Source: Paracoccaceae bacterium
Lineage (GTDB): Bacteria; Pseudomonadota; Alphaproteobacteria; Rhodobacterales; Rhodobacteraceae
Assembly: GCA_028874915.1 (NCBI GenBank)
Contig: JAPPHA010000025.1
Location: 1-64,000, forward strand
Reading direction: 5' to 3'
DNA: 64,000 nt
The position numbers and the translations under genes are program-made. The notes under the pieces were generated by a model that was given only the letters and a program-made list of their open reading frames with translations, did not search any database and was not told where the DNA came from. How positions within the stretch are numbered: the first letter of the stretch is position 1; the number at the start of each line of letters is the position of its first letter. Shown here piece by piece: positions 52,779 through 62,471 of this stretch.

Positions 52779-53747
52779 TTATGCCGGTTGAACTCGAGTC
52801 AGCCTGTCGTCAAACATTCGAAAAATGGGAATCGACAAATTGTCTTCGAGTTCTTGGCAAACGTTTCTGTATAGACGGTACCGTTTGCGTGATTTGTACC
52901 ACGGTCTTTGCCATGGTTTCCGACGGTAGAAATGAGGGAAATGTAGCATACCAGGTTCAGCACAGGCGGCGTCGATCTGAGTCCGCAACCGGTAGGGTGC
53001 AAATAATTTGTTTAACCAGACTTCATCTCGGTAAACGTTCCACTTTAAATCCAAGAAAAGTGCCTTGTCTTTAAACGACATGTTAAGCAACTCCTGATCG
53101 GGAAGGACTCGCAATGATTCGTGAAATCTGTCTTTTTTGACTAAATCCTGAGTTGGATCAGCCGCTCTAATTGCCGCAGTGTCCATAAGAATAATCCCGG
53201 ATGAGAAGAACTTTGATTGTAACTCTTCAAGGGAGAATCCAGTTCGGCTCGCCGTTTGGAGATGGTCTTGTCTGCGACGGTTAACTCTCGACGGATAGAG
53301 AGTTTGGAGAATCCCTGGCAAAAAATACTTTCTTATGGAGATTGCATCTGTGTATAACAAAGTAGCGCCAATGAGATTTCCTTTTAGATCAGTGTGAAAG
53401 AGTTCGCCGACATCTTGGAGGAAGAGTGTGTCGGCATCAAGGAAAAGGCATTTGTCGTTAATCAACCATGGAACGTAAAGAGGTATCAAAGACGCTGGCG
53501 GGAATCGTTCAGCTATCCCGGTTTGTTCGTAAGTAGCGAAGTCGGAACTTTGAAAGTCTCGGATGCAGAAATCGGAACTTGGGAAGAAATCGGAGAGTTT
53601 GTCTAGGGCAGTTTGGATACTTTGGTTTGGCCCTGAAGTGAAGACTGTGCAACGGAGGTGGTCGGTTGCGGTGGTCAAGGCGGAATAGACGGAAACGAGA
53701 AGGGGCGGGAGGTATCGATCGTCTATCCCGTAAACGAGGTGGGTCAT
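52779..53747 (-). CDS. Glycosyltransferase family 8 (LgtC/GspA-like)
   Basis: GT8 enzymes are retaining galactosyl- or glucosyltransferases using UDP-sugars, often for lipopolysaccharide. The 322 residues start MTHLVYGIDDRYLPPLLVSVYSAL, the GT8 N-terminus, and show the metal-binding DxD in FLDADTLFL (Asp104-Asp106), then the substrate loop SKFFSSGIILMDTAAIR and LLNMSFKDKALFLDLKWNV. The C-terminal part is basic (RRKPWQRPWYKSRKRYR), typical of membrane-associated GTs. It sits alone in the AT-rich island, like the methyltransferase at 51170. Confidence 0.88.
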   Translation of the reverse strand: MTHLVYGIDDRYLPPLLVSVYSALTTATDHLRCTVFTSGPNQSIQTALDKLSDFFPSSDFCIRDFQSSDFATYEQTGIAERFPPASLIPLYVPWLINDKCLFLDADTLFLQDVGELFHTDLKGNLIGATLLYTDAISIRKYFLPGILQTLYPSRVNRRRQDHLQTASRTGFSLEELQSKFFSSGIILMDTAAIRAADPTQDLVKKDRFHESLRVLPDQELLNMSFKDKALFLDLKWNVYRDEVWLNKLFAPYRLRTQIDAACAEPGMLHFPHFYRRKPWQRPWYKSRKRYRLYRNVCQELEDNLSIPIFRMFDDRLTRVQPA

Positions 53748-55421
53748 GGTGGAGCCTAGGTCAAAACAGATTGCCGGAGGACAGTGCGGATCAGCGTATA
53801 GAGGATTGCGGAAGGGCGCGGAAGATCCGTGATCGGTAGGCGTTCACGTTCTTTGTTGGCAAGTTGGTGGTCTTCGGGCAGGTGGATTTTGGCGGTTTTG
53901 TCGGGTCTGTGGGCGGCTGCTGTAATCGGCGGCGAGTTTTCGTGCGTGACCGGGAGAGCGGATTTGGAACCTAGGCTCGCATTTCAGTCGGTGCTCGAAA
54001 TTGGGAGTGTGGGACGACAAAGAATTTTATTCGGGGTCCCGACAAAGGGAGCGTTAAAATGGGACGTGTGGCTGACCAATGTCAAGTGGAGCGTGATGCA
54101 ACGTTTATTGCCAAAAAAAAGGGTCATGTGGCATTGGTTGTGCCAACGATTGGTGGGTGGCGAATGATTTTCTAACGACGGCCCGACTCGGCGTCCGGCG
54201 GCGGAACCAGTTTGGGCTCTGCGAGGCCACAATCACGTGCATTGATTGGCGGAGCTATACTAAGGTGAGATCGGCAAATGGTCTGAAATCGAGTTTCGTT
54301 TCATTTGAGGCCGATGATAAGGCGTCTTTCGGTCAGGTTGGGTTCGGGATGGGGTGGGAACTCTGGGTTCTATTGCATTTGACGAGCGGAGTGTGGTTCC
54401 GGCAATTGAATTGGCTTGGAGTTTGTTCGATTTCCGGGGGATATGCAGTTGTTGGGAGACATGCGGCAGAGACGGGGAACGGGATTCCAGTCCCAGGCAG
54501 CGCGATTGGGGGTTTCGTGGCTGGATTTGGGAGTTTGGCGGGGAAAGATTGATTGAAAGCGGGACCATGACAGCTAGATTTCCCAATTTGTAACCAGTTC
54601 GGTTGAACGGGTCGGCGGCCGATCGTGGTGACAGGCAACACACTGCGCAACAAAACATTGGCCTCCGAGTTGTACTCTCAACCCCTTTGAGAAACGCGTC
54701 GGATTCCGGCTTTTACTCACGATGGGAGCAGGATCAATGTGTTAGGCTCTATACAAGTCTCCGTAATCGCCATAGTTGGTCTGATGGCGAAAGGATCAGA
54801 CCATGCGTGGTCTGGCAGATGAGCCGAATTATGACAGACGGCAAATCGAAGGAACTCGACCTCACCATGGCTTTTTCGCATATTCCTTGGCGATCTGTAT
54901 GTTGGCACCAGTTGTATTCCCCGAAATACAGATTTTGTCGGAGCCCAGCGTTTCTAGCTTACTTTTCCGCCCGTGGATGCAATCCGCAATTTGGGTTGTT
55001 GCCATGTCTAGCGACGCTGCCCGGAACTCCGTTCTCAGCAGTTTCAGAGAGCCGGAATTGAAGCGGAGTCCGTTGACTTTTCGTCCAAGGCTACGCGTCC
55101 AAGGAAGATCCGCGGTTCGGCGGCAAAGACATTTGGGAGGCGCGGGGGCAGACTTTTCGCGGCAATGGAAGTCTTGCTATCAATATTGGTGACTTCGTCT
55201 GTGACGTCTCTGCATCGCGCTGGAGAGGCGCGAGATGAACGTGCCGACTCGTCGGGATCGAGGCCGGTGAGCAGATAGGACAAAGCGATCGGCGGACATT
55301 TCAGCGGAATCTCTTGAGTTCGGACTCGTCGGTGCTGTATCCTGAGGTTCATCGTCAATCGGTGTTAGAAGTCGGCGGCCGCTTACTGGCATCGGGGAGA
55401 AACTGGGCAGCGAGTGGTTCG
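53748..55421. other. 1.7 kb with strong G-over-C skew and no supported gene
   Basis: The plus strand from about 53600 to 54600 is rich in G and poor in C (for example GGGAGTGTGGGACGAC and GGAGTGTGGTTCCGG) and contains an A8 run at 54112. Open frames occur on both strands but have no ribosome sites or family pattern, so I do not call them. From about 55200 the base composition returns to the core type. It may be decayed or non-coding DNA. Confidence 0.45.
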
Positions 55422-55700
55422 ATGGGTTCACTGGCCGAAATTCTGCTCTTCATTCTGGATATCGCCTGGTTCATCTTGATCGTGCATATCATCATGAGCT
55501 GGCTGATTGGATTCGAAGTCCTGAGCCTTCGACAGCCGCTCGTCGCGCAGATCTGGGATGCTCTGAACCGATTGCTGGAACCGATTTTCAGTCCGATCCG
55601 GCGCTACATTCCGTCGACCGGGGCCGTGGATTTCACGCCGCTCGTGGTGTTCGTGGCCATCTACGCTCTGCGAATCATCATCGGCAACAATATGATGTGA
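55422..55700 (+). CDS. YggT-family membrane protein
   Basis: The 92-residue product from the ATG at 55422 (MGSLAEILLFILDIAWFILIVHIIMSWL) has two long membrane helices (residues about 5-28 and 70-88) and the YggT core LNRLLEPIFSPIRRYIPSTGAVDFTPLVVFVAIYALR, with the PxxxxIR...P..G..D.sP pattern. Bacterial YggT proteins are linked with osmotic tolerance and septum or thylakoid organisation, but the mechanism is unclear. The longer frame from 55314 lacks a good start. It lies just outside the AT-rich island. Confidence 0.85.
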   Translation: MGSLAEILLFILDIAWFILIVHIIMSWLIGFEVLSLRQPLVAQIWDALNRLLEPIFSPIRRYIPSTGAVDFTPLVVFVAIYALRIIIGNNMM

Positions 55701-55760
55701 CGTCGGATCGGCTCGATGTCGTGATCTCGGGTCTGCTTGCGCACACCCGATCGATCGTCC

Positions 55761-56441
55761 CTACACGCCCCGATCGACAAAGGCGTCCTCGCCCCACAGT
55801 TCGCGGACCCTGGCGTCGCGGCCGCAACCCTCGCGGTATCGCTTGTAAGCCTTCGCCTTGGAGATGATTCCGAACCGGGTGAGGATCACGTTGTCGCTCT
55901 TGTAGTAGTCCTGATGGTAGTCCTCAGCTGGGTAGAAGGCGGCGGGCATCAGAATCGGGGTGACGATCGGGTTCGGCAGGCGTCCGCTCGCCTCGATTTC
56001 CGCCTTCGATGATTCCGCGACGGACCGCTGGCTATTGTCGAGGGCAAAGATGGCCGTCCGGTAACTTTCTCCACGGTCACAGAACTGTCCGCCCGGATCC
56101 GTCGGATCGACACTCCGCCAGAAGACATCGACCAGGGTGGCATAGTCGACGATGTCCGCATCGAAGGTGATCTCCACCACCTCGAAATGCCCGGTCCCAC
56201 CGCGAGTGACCTCCTTGTAAGTGGGATTTTCGGTCTGTCCGCCGGCGAAACCGGACACCGCCGAAATGACCCCGGGGACCGACTCGAAGTCCGATTCGAC
56301 GCACCAGAAACAGCCGCCTGCAAAAAGCGCCGTCTCAATCCTTTCGGCCAGTACGGCTCCCGGCAGAAAGAGCGTTGCACCGAACAGGGCAAGCCCAAAC
56401 AGGGACCCGGTTCGGGCGTCGGCTCGTTTGTGAATGATCAT
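55761..56441 (-). CDS. msrA: Peptide methionine-S-sulfoxide reductase, exported
   Basis: MsrA repairs oxidised methionine. The start at 56441 gives MIIHKRADARTGSLFGLALFGATLFLPGAVLAERIETALFAGG, a clear Sec signal peptide (cleavage near residue 32), so this copy works in the periplasm. The catalytic motif GCFWC lies at residues 43-47 (nucleophile Cys44), with GGTGHFEVVEITFD, VFWRSVDPTDPGGQFCDRGESYRTAIF and the C-terminal YHQDYY. Length 226 is normal for an exported MsrA. No msrB is fused or adjacent; electrons would need a periplasmic thioredoxin-like partner. Confidence 0.94.
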   Translation of the reverse strand: MIIHKRADARTGSLFGLALFGATLFLPGAVLAERIETALFAGGCFWCVESDFESVPGVISAVSGFAGGQTENPTYKEVTRGGTGHFEVVEITFDADIVDYATLVDVFWRSVDPTDPGGQFCDRGESYRTAIFALDNSQRSVAESSKAEIEASGRLPNPIVTPILMPAAFYPAEDYHQDYYKSDNVILTRFGIISKAKAYKRYREGCGRDARVRELWGEDAFVDRGV

Positions 56442-57354
56442 GGGCCCAGCCTCCAAAATTGATACTTTGGCAGATCCGGTCACCTATGGCTTCAGGAAAG
56501 GGGAAAGAGCAACAATCAAAGGATGCCGGATCCGTCACGTTCGCGTGAAATCGGCTCCATATGGCACCCTTCATCTCGGGCAGGGACCGAAATCCGTGTT
56601 CCAGGCAGGCCCGCACTCCGATGACGAATTCGCACATTTTCCGAATTCGCTGTCGAAGTTCCTGACGGCAACGTCCGGGCAATTGCTGTGCAACGATTTC
56701 CACGTTTCAGGCCGGGGATGTTTCCGCTGGCAGAACGATGAAGTCGCTCGGCAATGGCGGCGTCATCCGTGACGGCGCCTTTGGTGTGACCGAGTGACCG
56801 AGTCGTTGCCTGTCAATCCGAGAGATTCAACATCGGAACGGAAAATGCTGTTGGTCACGACTGCGATGACCCTTTCGCCAACCCGCGCTCGTCCGAACCA
56901 CCACAGGTGCGGTAACCGGAATGGAAACACGCCACCCGCAACCGAACCGGAATCCTCCTGCCGTCAGACTATCGGGGACCAAAGGGCGCAACACGTTGCC
57001 TCCTTGAGACCTGTCGAAATGCAGGTTTTTTGCGCGATTCAACCGCGGATTGGAAAGTTAAGGTCGTCGAAGCGATGAAAACGCCCATGGAATAGTACGC
57101 GCGAGGCCGAGAAGGGTCTTCTGTCGAAGACTAGTCCGGGGATTTCCCGGAGCGGTCGACGGAGGTCTTCGCCGCCGGTCTGCGTCGGCAGGTTCCGCAG
57201 GGCATCCTTCGTCGTGCCACATGCGGCGCCTACGTGAACCCCTTGTCCCGCATGGCCGAAGTGATACCTCGTGGAATAAGGATGCCATTTGTCTCCGGCG
57301 AGGTCGACGGTCATCGACTGACATGTCCTGCGGGCCGTGCTATGGTTGCACCAC
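56442..57354. other. Stretch of 900 bases without a recognisable gene
   Basis: Between msrA and the small membrane protein gene. The minus-strand frame 57039-57680 is the antisense shadow of the 57355 gene and continues as unstructured Arg/Ser-rich sequence. No repeat or RNA gene was identified. Confidence 0.5.
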
Positions 57355-57774
57355 ATGAGAAATGGAACCGCCGAAGAGACGGAGATACGATTGGAAGGCG
57401 GCCGTGATCGGAACGACTCTCGCCACGCTGTCAGGAACTGGAGCGTCGCGAGCCTTTGCTCGTCACTCTCTGTTTTTCCGCTCGGAATGGCTGCGGCCCT
57501 TCTCGATTTCATGGGTGCGTGGAAATACTTGCCCGGTCCGACGGCTGTCACCGACATATTTTTCGTGATTTGCGTGCTGCCGCCGGTTGCGGGAGTAATC
57601 TGCGGGCGTGTTGCCTTGAAGAAGATTGCCGCACGGCCGGAATTGGCAGGCAATTTCAAGCGCATCGCTATGGCCGGCAAATTGATCGGTTACATTTTGG
57701 CAATACCTTGGGTTTTGTATGTGGCATTGCTATTGATCGTCGACATCTTCGAAATAGGGATACATTTTCACTGA
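57355..57774 (+). CDS. Small membrane protein, DUF4190-like
   Basis: The ATG at 57355 (MRNGTAEETEIRLEGG) is preferred over a GTG 18 bases before. The 139 residues have a polar N-terminus of about 45 residues, then three hydrophobic segments (LSVFPLGMAAALLDFMG, TDIFFVICVLPPVAGVICG, LIGYILAIPWVLYVALLLIVDIFEIG). The pattern VICGRVALKKIA...A.AGKLIGYI resembles the DUF4190 domain (GHiA...I.rs...G...A..Gl.lGyi). The function is unknown. It stands alone. Confidence 0.6.
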   Translation: MRNGTAEETEIRLEGGRDRNDSRHAVRNWSVASLCSSLSVFPLGMAAALLDFMGAWKYLPGPTAVTDIFFVICVLPPVAGVICGRVALKKIAARPELAGNFKRIAMAGKLIGYILAIPWVLYVALLLIVDIFEIGIHFH

Positions 57775-58182
57775 ATTGGCTTGAGCCATGCTTCGGCCGA
57801 AGTGATGCCCCAGTGACAGGATCGCACTTCGACGGATTTGCCTTGGAAACTGCCGCAGCGCGGGCCACAAAAAACCGTCGCTGGGTTCGAGGATTACATC
57901 ATCAGAACCCCTTTGCGATCGTCGGTGCTTCGAATTGGTTGCGCCGAGAATGATCAATTTCACAGTCTGGCGGTTTCGTGGCTCATGTAGTCGGCCCCCG
58001 CAAGTTCACATTTCCCGGCCCCCGACAAAGAACCAGTTGCAATTCGGGTTGAACATTTCAGGCAAAATTGCCGAAGGCCAGGTGTCACCTTCGACGCCAA
58101 TCGCTCTCGCTGACTGTCGCAAGCGGGATTTCAGTGTCGATCGGATCGATTGGTTTCCGTCTCACTCGGCGCAAGCATCAGG
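57775..58182. other. Intergenic stretch downstream of argG, no gene seen
   Basis: About 400 bases between the convergent membrane-protein and argG genes. Frames are short and lack signals. I could not find a convincing terminator for argG. Confidence 0.45.
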
Positions 58183-59427
58183 TCAGATTTTCGGAGTGGT
58201 GATCCTTGCGGCTTTCCGGTTCCTTGCGGCCAGCAAACGGAGGCGGAGAGCGTTCAACTTGATGAAACCGGCGGCGTCGGCCTGGTCGTAGGCTCCCTGG
58301 TCGTCTTCGAATGTCACATGCATTTCGGAATAGAGCGAATGTTCGGAATGGCGTCCCACCGTTGACGCCGAACCCTTGAAAAGTTTCAGGCGGACGGTTC
58401 CGCTGACGAACTCCTGGGACGTGTCGATCAGCGCCTGAAGCATTCGCCGTTCCGGCGAAAACCAGTATCCGTTGTAGATGAGCTCGGCGTAACGGGGCAT
58501 CAGGTCATCCTTCAGATGTCGTGAACCCCGGTCGAGAGTAATGGATTCCATGCCGCGATGGGCTTCAAGGAGGAGCGTACCGCCCGGGGTCTCGTAGATT
58601 CCGCGCGACTTCATGCCGACATAACGATCCTCGACCAGGTCGAGCCGCCCGACGCCGTGGCGTCCACCGATGTCGTTGAGAGATTCAAGAATCGTGGCCG
58701 GCGACATTTTGGTTCCGTCAATGGCGATGGGATCGCCCTGACGGAACGTGATTTCCACGAACTCGGGCGTGTCCGGAGCCAGTTCCGGATGCGTCGTCCG
58801 CTGATAGACGTAATCCGGCGCCGGTTTCGCCGGGTCCTCCAGAACCTTGCCTTCGGACGATGTGTGCAGAAGGTTGGCGTCGACGGAGAAAGGCGCATCG
58901 CCCTGGCGGTCCCGCGCGATCGGAATCTGATGCACCTCGGCGAATTCCATCAGCCGGGACCGGCTGCCGAGATCCCATTCCCGCCAGGGGGCGATGACCC
59001 GGATGTCGGGATTCAGCGCATAGGCGGCGAGTTCGAAGCGAACCTGGTCGTTGCCCTTGCCGGTGGCACCATGGGCGATGGCATCAGCACCGGTTTCGTC
59101 CGCGATTTCGACAAGCCGTTTGGAAATCAGAGGCCGGGCGATCGAGGTTCCGAGCAGATACTGTCCTTCGTAAAGGGTGTTGGCCCGGAACATCGGAAAC
59201 ACGAAATCACGGACGAATTCCTCCCGGAGGTCCTCGATGCGGATGTTTTCGGGACTGACGCCGAGCAGTTCCGCCTTGCGTCGTGCCGGTTCAAGTTCCT
59301 CTCCCTGACCCAGGTCAGCGGTGAAGGTGACGACTTCGCAATTCAACGTCACCGTCAACCATTTGACGATGATCGAGGTGTCGAGCCCGCCTGAATAGGC
59401 GAGCACTACTTTACGGGGGGCCTGCAT
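58183..59427 (-). CDS. argG: Argininosuccinate synthase
   Basis: ArgG joins citrulline and aspartate with ATP in arginine synthesis. The 414-residue product has the standard length and motifs: the PP-loop [15 protein letters not shown] at the N-terminus, [26 protein letters not shown], the aspartate/citrulline-binding region with [29 protein letters not shown] and YNGYWFSPE. It acts as a cytoplasmic homotetramer. The gene stands alone here; no argH or argF is adjacent. The stop at 58183 converges on the small membrane-protein gene at 57355-57774. Confidence 0.97.
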   Translation of the reverse strand: MQAPRKVVLAYSGGLDTSIIVKWLTVTLNCEVVTFTADLGQGEELEPARRKAELLGVSPENIRIEDLREEFVRDFVFPMFRANTLYEGQYLLGTSIARPLISKRLVEIADETGADAIAHGATGKGNDQVRFELAAYALNPDIRVIAPWREWDLGSRSRLMEFAEVHQIPIARDRQGDAPFSVDANLLHTSSEGKVLEDPAKPAPDYVYQRTTHPELAPDTPEFVEITFRQGDPIAIDGTKMSPATILESLNDIGGRHGVGRLDLVEDRYVGMKSRGIYETPGGTLLLEAHRGMESITLDRGSRHLKDDLMPRYAELIYNGYWFSPERRMLQALIDTSQEFVSGTVRLKLFKGSASTVGRHSEHSLYSEMHVTFEDDQGAYDQADAAGFIKLNALRLRLLAARNRKAARITTPKI

Positions 59428-59755
59428 CCTGATCCGACCTCAAATAATGTTTAGGTTTGATCAGAACAGATCATTCGCAGTCCAAGAAATTGGGTAAGAG
59501 CACTGACGGCCGATCTGACCAACGTAATCGCGGAAAGACTTCACAATTCGAGTGCGCGATTCCTGAGCCGCAACAAACTCGGATTGGAAACGATAGTTGT
59601 TTTGTTCTGACGTATTTTGGCATTTTATCTGGAACTCCGGCGGCACACTCATCAGTTGTCAGCAGCGAAACCAGACCAAATCGTTTCCCAAGTTTCTGTT
59701 CCTCACCAAGAGTCCGGCGCTGGCCTGCAACCACGCTCAACAGGTTTACACTCCT
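59428..59755. other. Intergenic stretch upstream of argG
   Basis: About 330 bases, AT-richer than the genes (for example TCGGATTGGAAACGATAGTTG), presumably with the argG promoter. The small frames are not supported. No ARG-box consensus can be called with confidence. Confidence 0.4.
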
Positions 59756-60004
59756 TCATGGCCCAGACTCTGTGAGAGCCCTCGGCATACCCCTGTCCAA
59801 ATCACGGTTGATCCTTTTTTCGAGATCGTCGATTCGACCGAGAGCTTCATCGAGATCTGCCGCAATGCTATCCAGTCGACTAGAAAACCGTCGGGAAACG
59901 AAAACGCCTACAAGAGCAATGGCAACGGGAATAGCAACGGCAACGAGACCTATCAACAAAGACAGCACTTGAAGATAGATCGCAACAGGAATGCCTTCAC
60001 GCAA
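59756..60004 (-). CDS. Small membrane-anchored coiled-coil protein
   Basis: The 82-residue protein has one N-terminal membrane helix (residues about 8-34: AIYLQVLSLLIGLVAVAIPVAIALVGVFV) followed by a basic SRRFSS stretch and a heptad-rich helix (LDSIAADLDEALGRIDDLEKRINRDLDRG). It is a single-span protein with a cytoplasmic coiled coil. Its ATG lies 7 bases after the GIY-YIG gene stop, so the two are co-transcribed. Family unknown. Confidence 0.6.
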   Translation of the reverse strand: MREGIPVAIYLQVLSLLIGLVAVAIPVAIALVGVFVSRRFSSRLDSIAADLDEALGRIDDLEKRINRDLDRGMPRALTESGP

Positions 60005-60011
60005 TACTCAA

Positions 60012-60227
60012 TCACCTCCGCCGGGTAGACCGGCCTTTGGCGGCCTGCTCGCGTTCCCATTTCAGGGCATCATCTCTGGTCGTTGCGCGTCCGACCTCAA
60101 AGATATGTCCATCTCCGCCAAAATTTCGCCTGTGCTCTTCTTCCCGACGCTGCAGGTCGTTTGTGATTCCAGTATAGATAATCCTGTGGCCCTGTTTGAA
60201 GTGATATTTGTAGGTGTCTCGTGCCAT
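60012..60227 (-). CDS. GIY-YIG-like small protein
   Basis: The start at 60227 (MARDTYKYHFKQGHRIIYTGITND) follows GGAGGC, a strong ribosome site; the longer frame from 60335 is rejected. The 71 residues match the GIY-YIG core: the IIYTGITNDLQRREEEH element corresponds to the second strand and the helix with the catalytic Arg and Glu/His region. The first GIY strand is degenerate (YKYHF). Such 70-90-residue stand-alone members are often predicted to be excinuclease-like nucleases. A minimal member, activity uncertain. It is followed by the coiled-coil membrane gene. Confidence 0.7.
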   Translation of the reverse strand: MARDTYKYHFKQGHRIIYTGITNDLQRREEEHRRNFGGDGHIFEVGRATTRDDALKWEREQAAKGRSTRRR

Positions 60228-60492
60228 GAACAGAGCCTCCGTGCCACTGAACTGGTTTTCAGATTTGGCCGCGGCGCTGTATTTTGTCAAGAAATTTCCC
60301 TTCGCCTTCGTGCCGGAACCTCTGAAACTAAACATCCCAATGGAGGTCGGGCTCCAGATCGCGGCGATGGCTGGATCGTAAGCCCGCTCAATCGCTGAAT
60401 TTGTCCTGGGCCGTGCGGGCCGTGCGTCAACTTGGCGAACTTGTCATTTGGGCTGCATGTCCGGATGCCGTTCGCTCGGGCGGTGGCCAGGT

Positions 60493-61509
60493 TCAGCCGG
60501 CGGCGTCGATCGCTTGAGGCTGGCCGGTCTCAAGTGAACGCTGAGCGGCATCGGCGATCATCTGGGCCCTTAGACCCTGACGGCCGTCGGGGGTGACCGG
60601 GCGGCCGTCGAGGACGGCGGATGCGAAGCTCTCCAACTCCAGCCGATATGCCGTCTCGTAACGTTCGAGAAAGAAATGCTGCACCGGAGAACGGCGAAAA
60701 CCGGCATCGGTCGCGGCCTCGACCGTGGACTCGAATACGTTGTCCGCCCGCAGCATGCCACCCGCGCCATGGACCTCGATTCGCTGGTCGTAGCCGTAGG
60801 TGGCGCGGCGCGAATTGGAAATCTGGCAGATCGCGCCGCTTCCGGTTGTCAGGAGAACAGCCGCCGTGTCGATGTCGCCAGCCTCTCCGATGGCCGGGTC
60901 CACCAGGCACGAACCCACGGCATGGACCGTCGCAGGCTCCTCACCAAGGAGAAACCGCGCCAGGTCGAAGTCGTGGATCATCATGTCCCGGAACAGTCCA
61001 CCCGACCTCCGGACATAGTCGATGGGGGGTGGCCCCGGATCCCGTGACAGGATGGTGACCAGTTCGATGCGACCGATTTCCCCGGCGCGGAGCCGTGCCT
61101 CGAGGGCTGCGAAATTCGGGTCGAATCGACGGTTGAAACCGACCATGAACGGAACACCCGCTCGGTCCACGGCCGCGATGCATTCCCGGGTACGGTCGGC
61201 CGAGAGGTCGATCGGTTTTTCGCAGAATATGGCCTTGCCAGCCGCCGCCGCCGCGTGGATCTGTTCATAGTGCAGATCAGTCGGTGTTCCGATGACTACG
61301 GCGTCGACGTCGTCACTCGAGATGATATCGTCGGTCGGCCGGACGTCGGCTTCCACAAATTTCGCCAGTTTGACAGCAGCTTCGGAATCGACATCGGCGA
61401 CCGCGCTGGCGACGGCACGCGGCATTCCCTTCAGGGACCTGGCATGGACATGTCCGATCCGCCCGCAGCCCAGAAGGCCGAAACGCAAGACGTGGTCATC
61501 ATTCTTCAT
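60493..61509 (-). CDS. iolG: Inositol 2-dehydrogenase (Gfo/Idh/MocA)
   Basis: IolG oxidises myo-inositol to scyllo-inosose with NAD+. The start at 61509 (MKNDDHVLRFGLLGCGRIGHVHA) has GGAGGAA upstream. The 338 residues show the dinucleotide motif GLLGCGRIGHVHARS, VVIGTPTDLHYEQI, the catalytic-Lys motif CEKPIDLS and the substrate-side motif GLFRDMMIHDFDLARFLLGE (Asp and His). It is the last gene of the iol cluster, 35 bases after the aldolase. Close relatives with other sugar substrates exist, but the iolB/iolC/aldolase neighbourhood supports inositol. Confidence 0.93.
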   Translation of the reverse strand: MKNDDHVLRFGLLGCGRIGHVHARSLKGMPRAVASAVADVDSEAAVKLAKFVEADVRPTDDIISSDDVDAVVIGTPTDLHYEQIHAAAAAGKAIFCEKPIDLSADRTRECIAAVDRAGVPFMVGFNRRFDPNFAALEARLRAGEIGRIELVTILSRDPGPPPIDYVRRSGGLFRDMMIHDFDLARFLLGEEPATVHAVGSCLVDPAIGEAGDIDTAAVLLTTGSGAICQISNSRRATYGYDQRIEVHGAGGMLRADNVFESTVEAATDAGFRRSPVQHFFLERYETAYRLELESFASAVLDGRPVTPDGRQGLRAQMIADAAQRSLETGQPQAIDAAG

Positions 61510-61544
61510 TGCGATTCCTCCGTGCAAGATGTTGCCGGTTTCAA

Positions 61545-62471
61545 TCAGGCCGACTTGCCGGCATGGCTGTGGGCGGTTCTTTCGCCGTGAGTGGATTTGG
61601 TATCCACACCTTCGCAACCAGCTGACTCCGCGCCGGTCTCCCGAACAGCCGCGATGGCTCGGATGGCGTTTCGTGCTGCCTGCCGCACGGGGGCGGTCGT
61701 CTCCGAAAGAATGGCATTACGGTCGAACCGGGCAGGATCCCGGTTCACGGCCTCCCGAAGGGCGGTACCGAAGCACTTCCTGAGTTCCGTTCCGATGTTG
61801 AACTTGCAGACGGCGGTCGTCCGGGCCAGGGCAGTGCGGGTTTCAGGCGGAACGCCCGAGGCTCCGTGGATGACAAGCGGTACACGCGTCACCGCCTCGA
61901 TCGCGCGTATCGCTGCAAAGTCGATGGTGACATCAGCGGATTCTTTCAGGTGCACATTCCCAACCGAGACGGCCATCGCATCGACCTGCGTGGCTTCCGC
62001 GAACAGTCGCGCTTCTTCGGGATCCGTGGCCGCGGAGCCTTCGCCGGCCGCATAACCGACAAACCCGATTTCGCCTTCCGAGGAAACTCCTGCACTGCGG
62101 GCAAGTTCAACGATTGCAGCGGTCTCCTCGATGTTCTGCTGGAGAGGTTTCCGCGAACCGTCAAACATCACCGACGTGAATCCGGCGTCGATGGCGGCAA
62201 CGCACTCCTCGCGCGAATAGCCGTGATCGAGGTGGGCGACGACCGGGACCGCGGCATCGTCGGCCAGCGTCCTGAACATCGCCGCGAGGATCGGCAATGG
62301 CGTGTGGGCCCGGCACCCGGGTCCTGCCTGCAGGATGACTGGTGCCCCTTCGGCTTCTGCGGCCTCCACAAAGGCCCGTGCGTCCTCCCAGCCGAGCACC
62401 ACAAGCCCGGCAACGGCGTAACCGCCGCGATAAGCAGGTCCCAGGACGTCGGAGAGGGTGTTCAGACTCAT
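61545..62471 (-). CDS. iolJ: Class II aldolase, probable 6-phospho-5-dehydro-2-deoxygluconate aldolase
   Basis: The enzyme splits 2-deoxy-5-keto-gluconate-6-phosphate into malonic semialdehyde and DHAP. The start at 62471 (MSLNTLSDVLGPAYRGGYAV) overlaps the iolB stop by 4 bases. The 308 residues have the class II zinc ligands in VAHLDHGYSREEC (His) and, downstream, SVGNVH and VIHGASGVPPE, with GEIGFVGY in between. The C-terminal 45 residues are an extension of low complexity. Fructose-bisphosphate aldolase would be the alternative reading; the iol context decides. Confidence 0.88.
   Translation of the reverse strand: MSLNTLSDVLGPAYRGGYAVAGLVVLGWEDARAFVEAAEAEGAPVILQAGPGCRAHTPLPILAAMFRTLADDAAVPVVAHLDHGYSREECVAAIDAGFTSVMFDGSRKPLQQNIEETAAIVELARSAGVSSEGEIGFVGYAAGEGSAATDPEEARLFAEATQVDAMAVSVGNVHLKESADVTIDFAAIRAIEAVTRVPLVIHGASGVPPETRTALARTTAVCKFNIGTELRKCFGTALREAVNRDPARFDRNAILSETTAPVRQAARNAIRAIAAVRETGAESAGCEGVDTKSTHGERTAHSHAGKSA

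Noticed and set aside
53829-54552. Plus-strand frames of 112 and 131 codons in the G-rich stretch
   Set aside because: No ribosome site, repetitive Gly/Val/Trp-rich reading and no similarity to any family I know.
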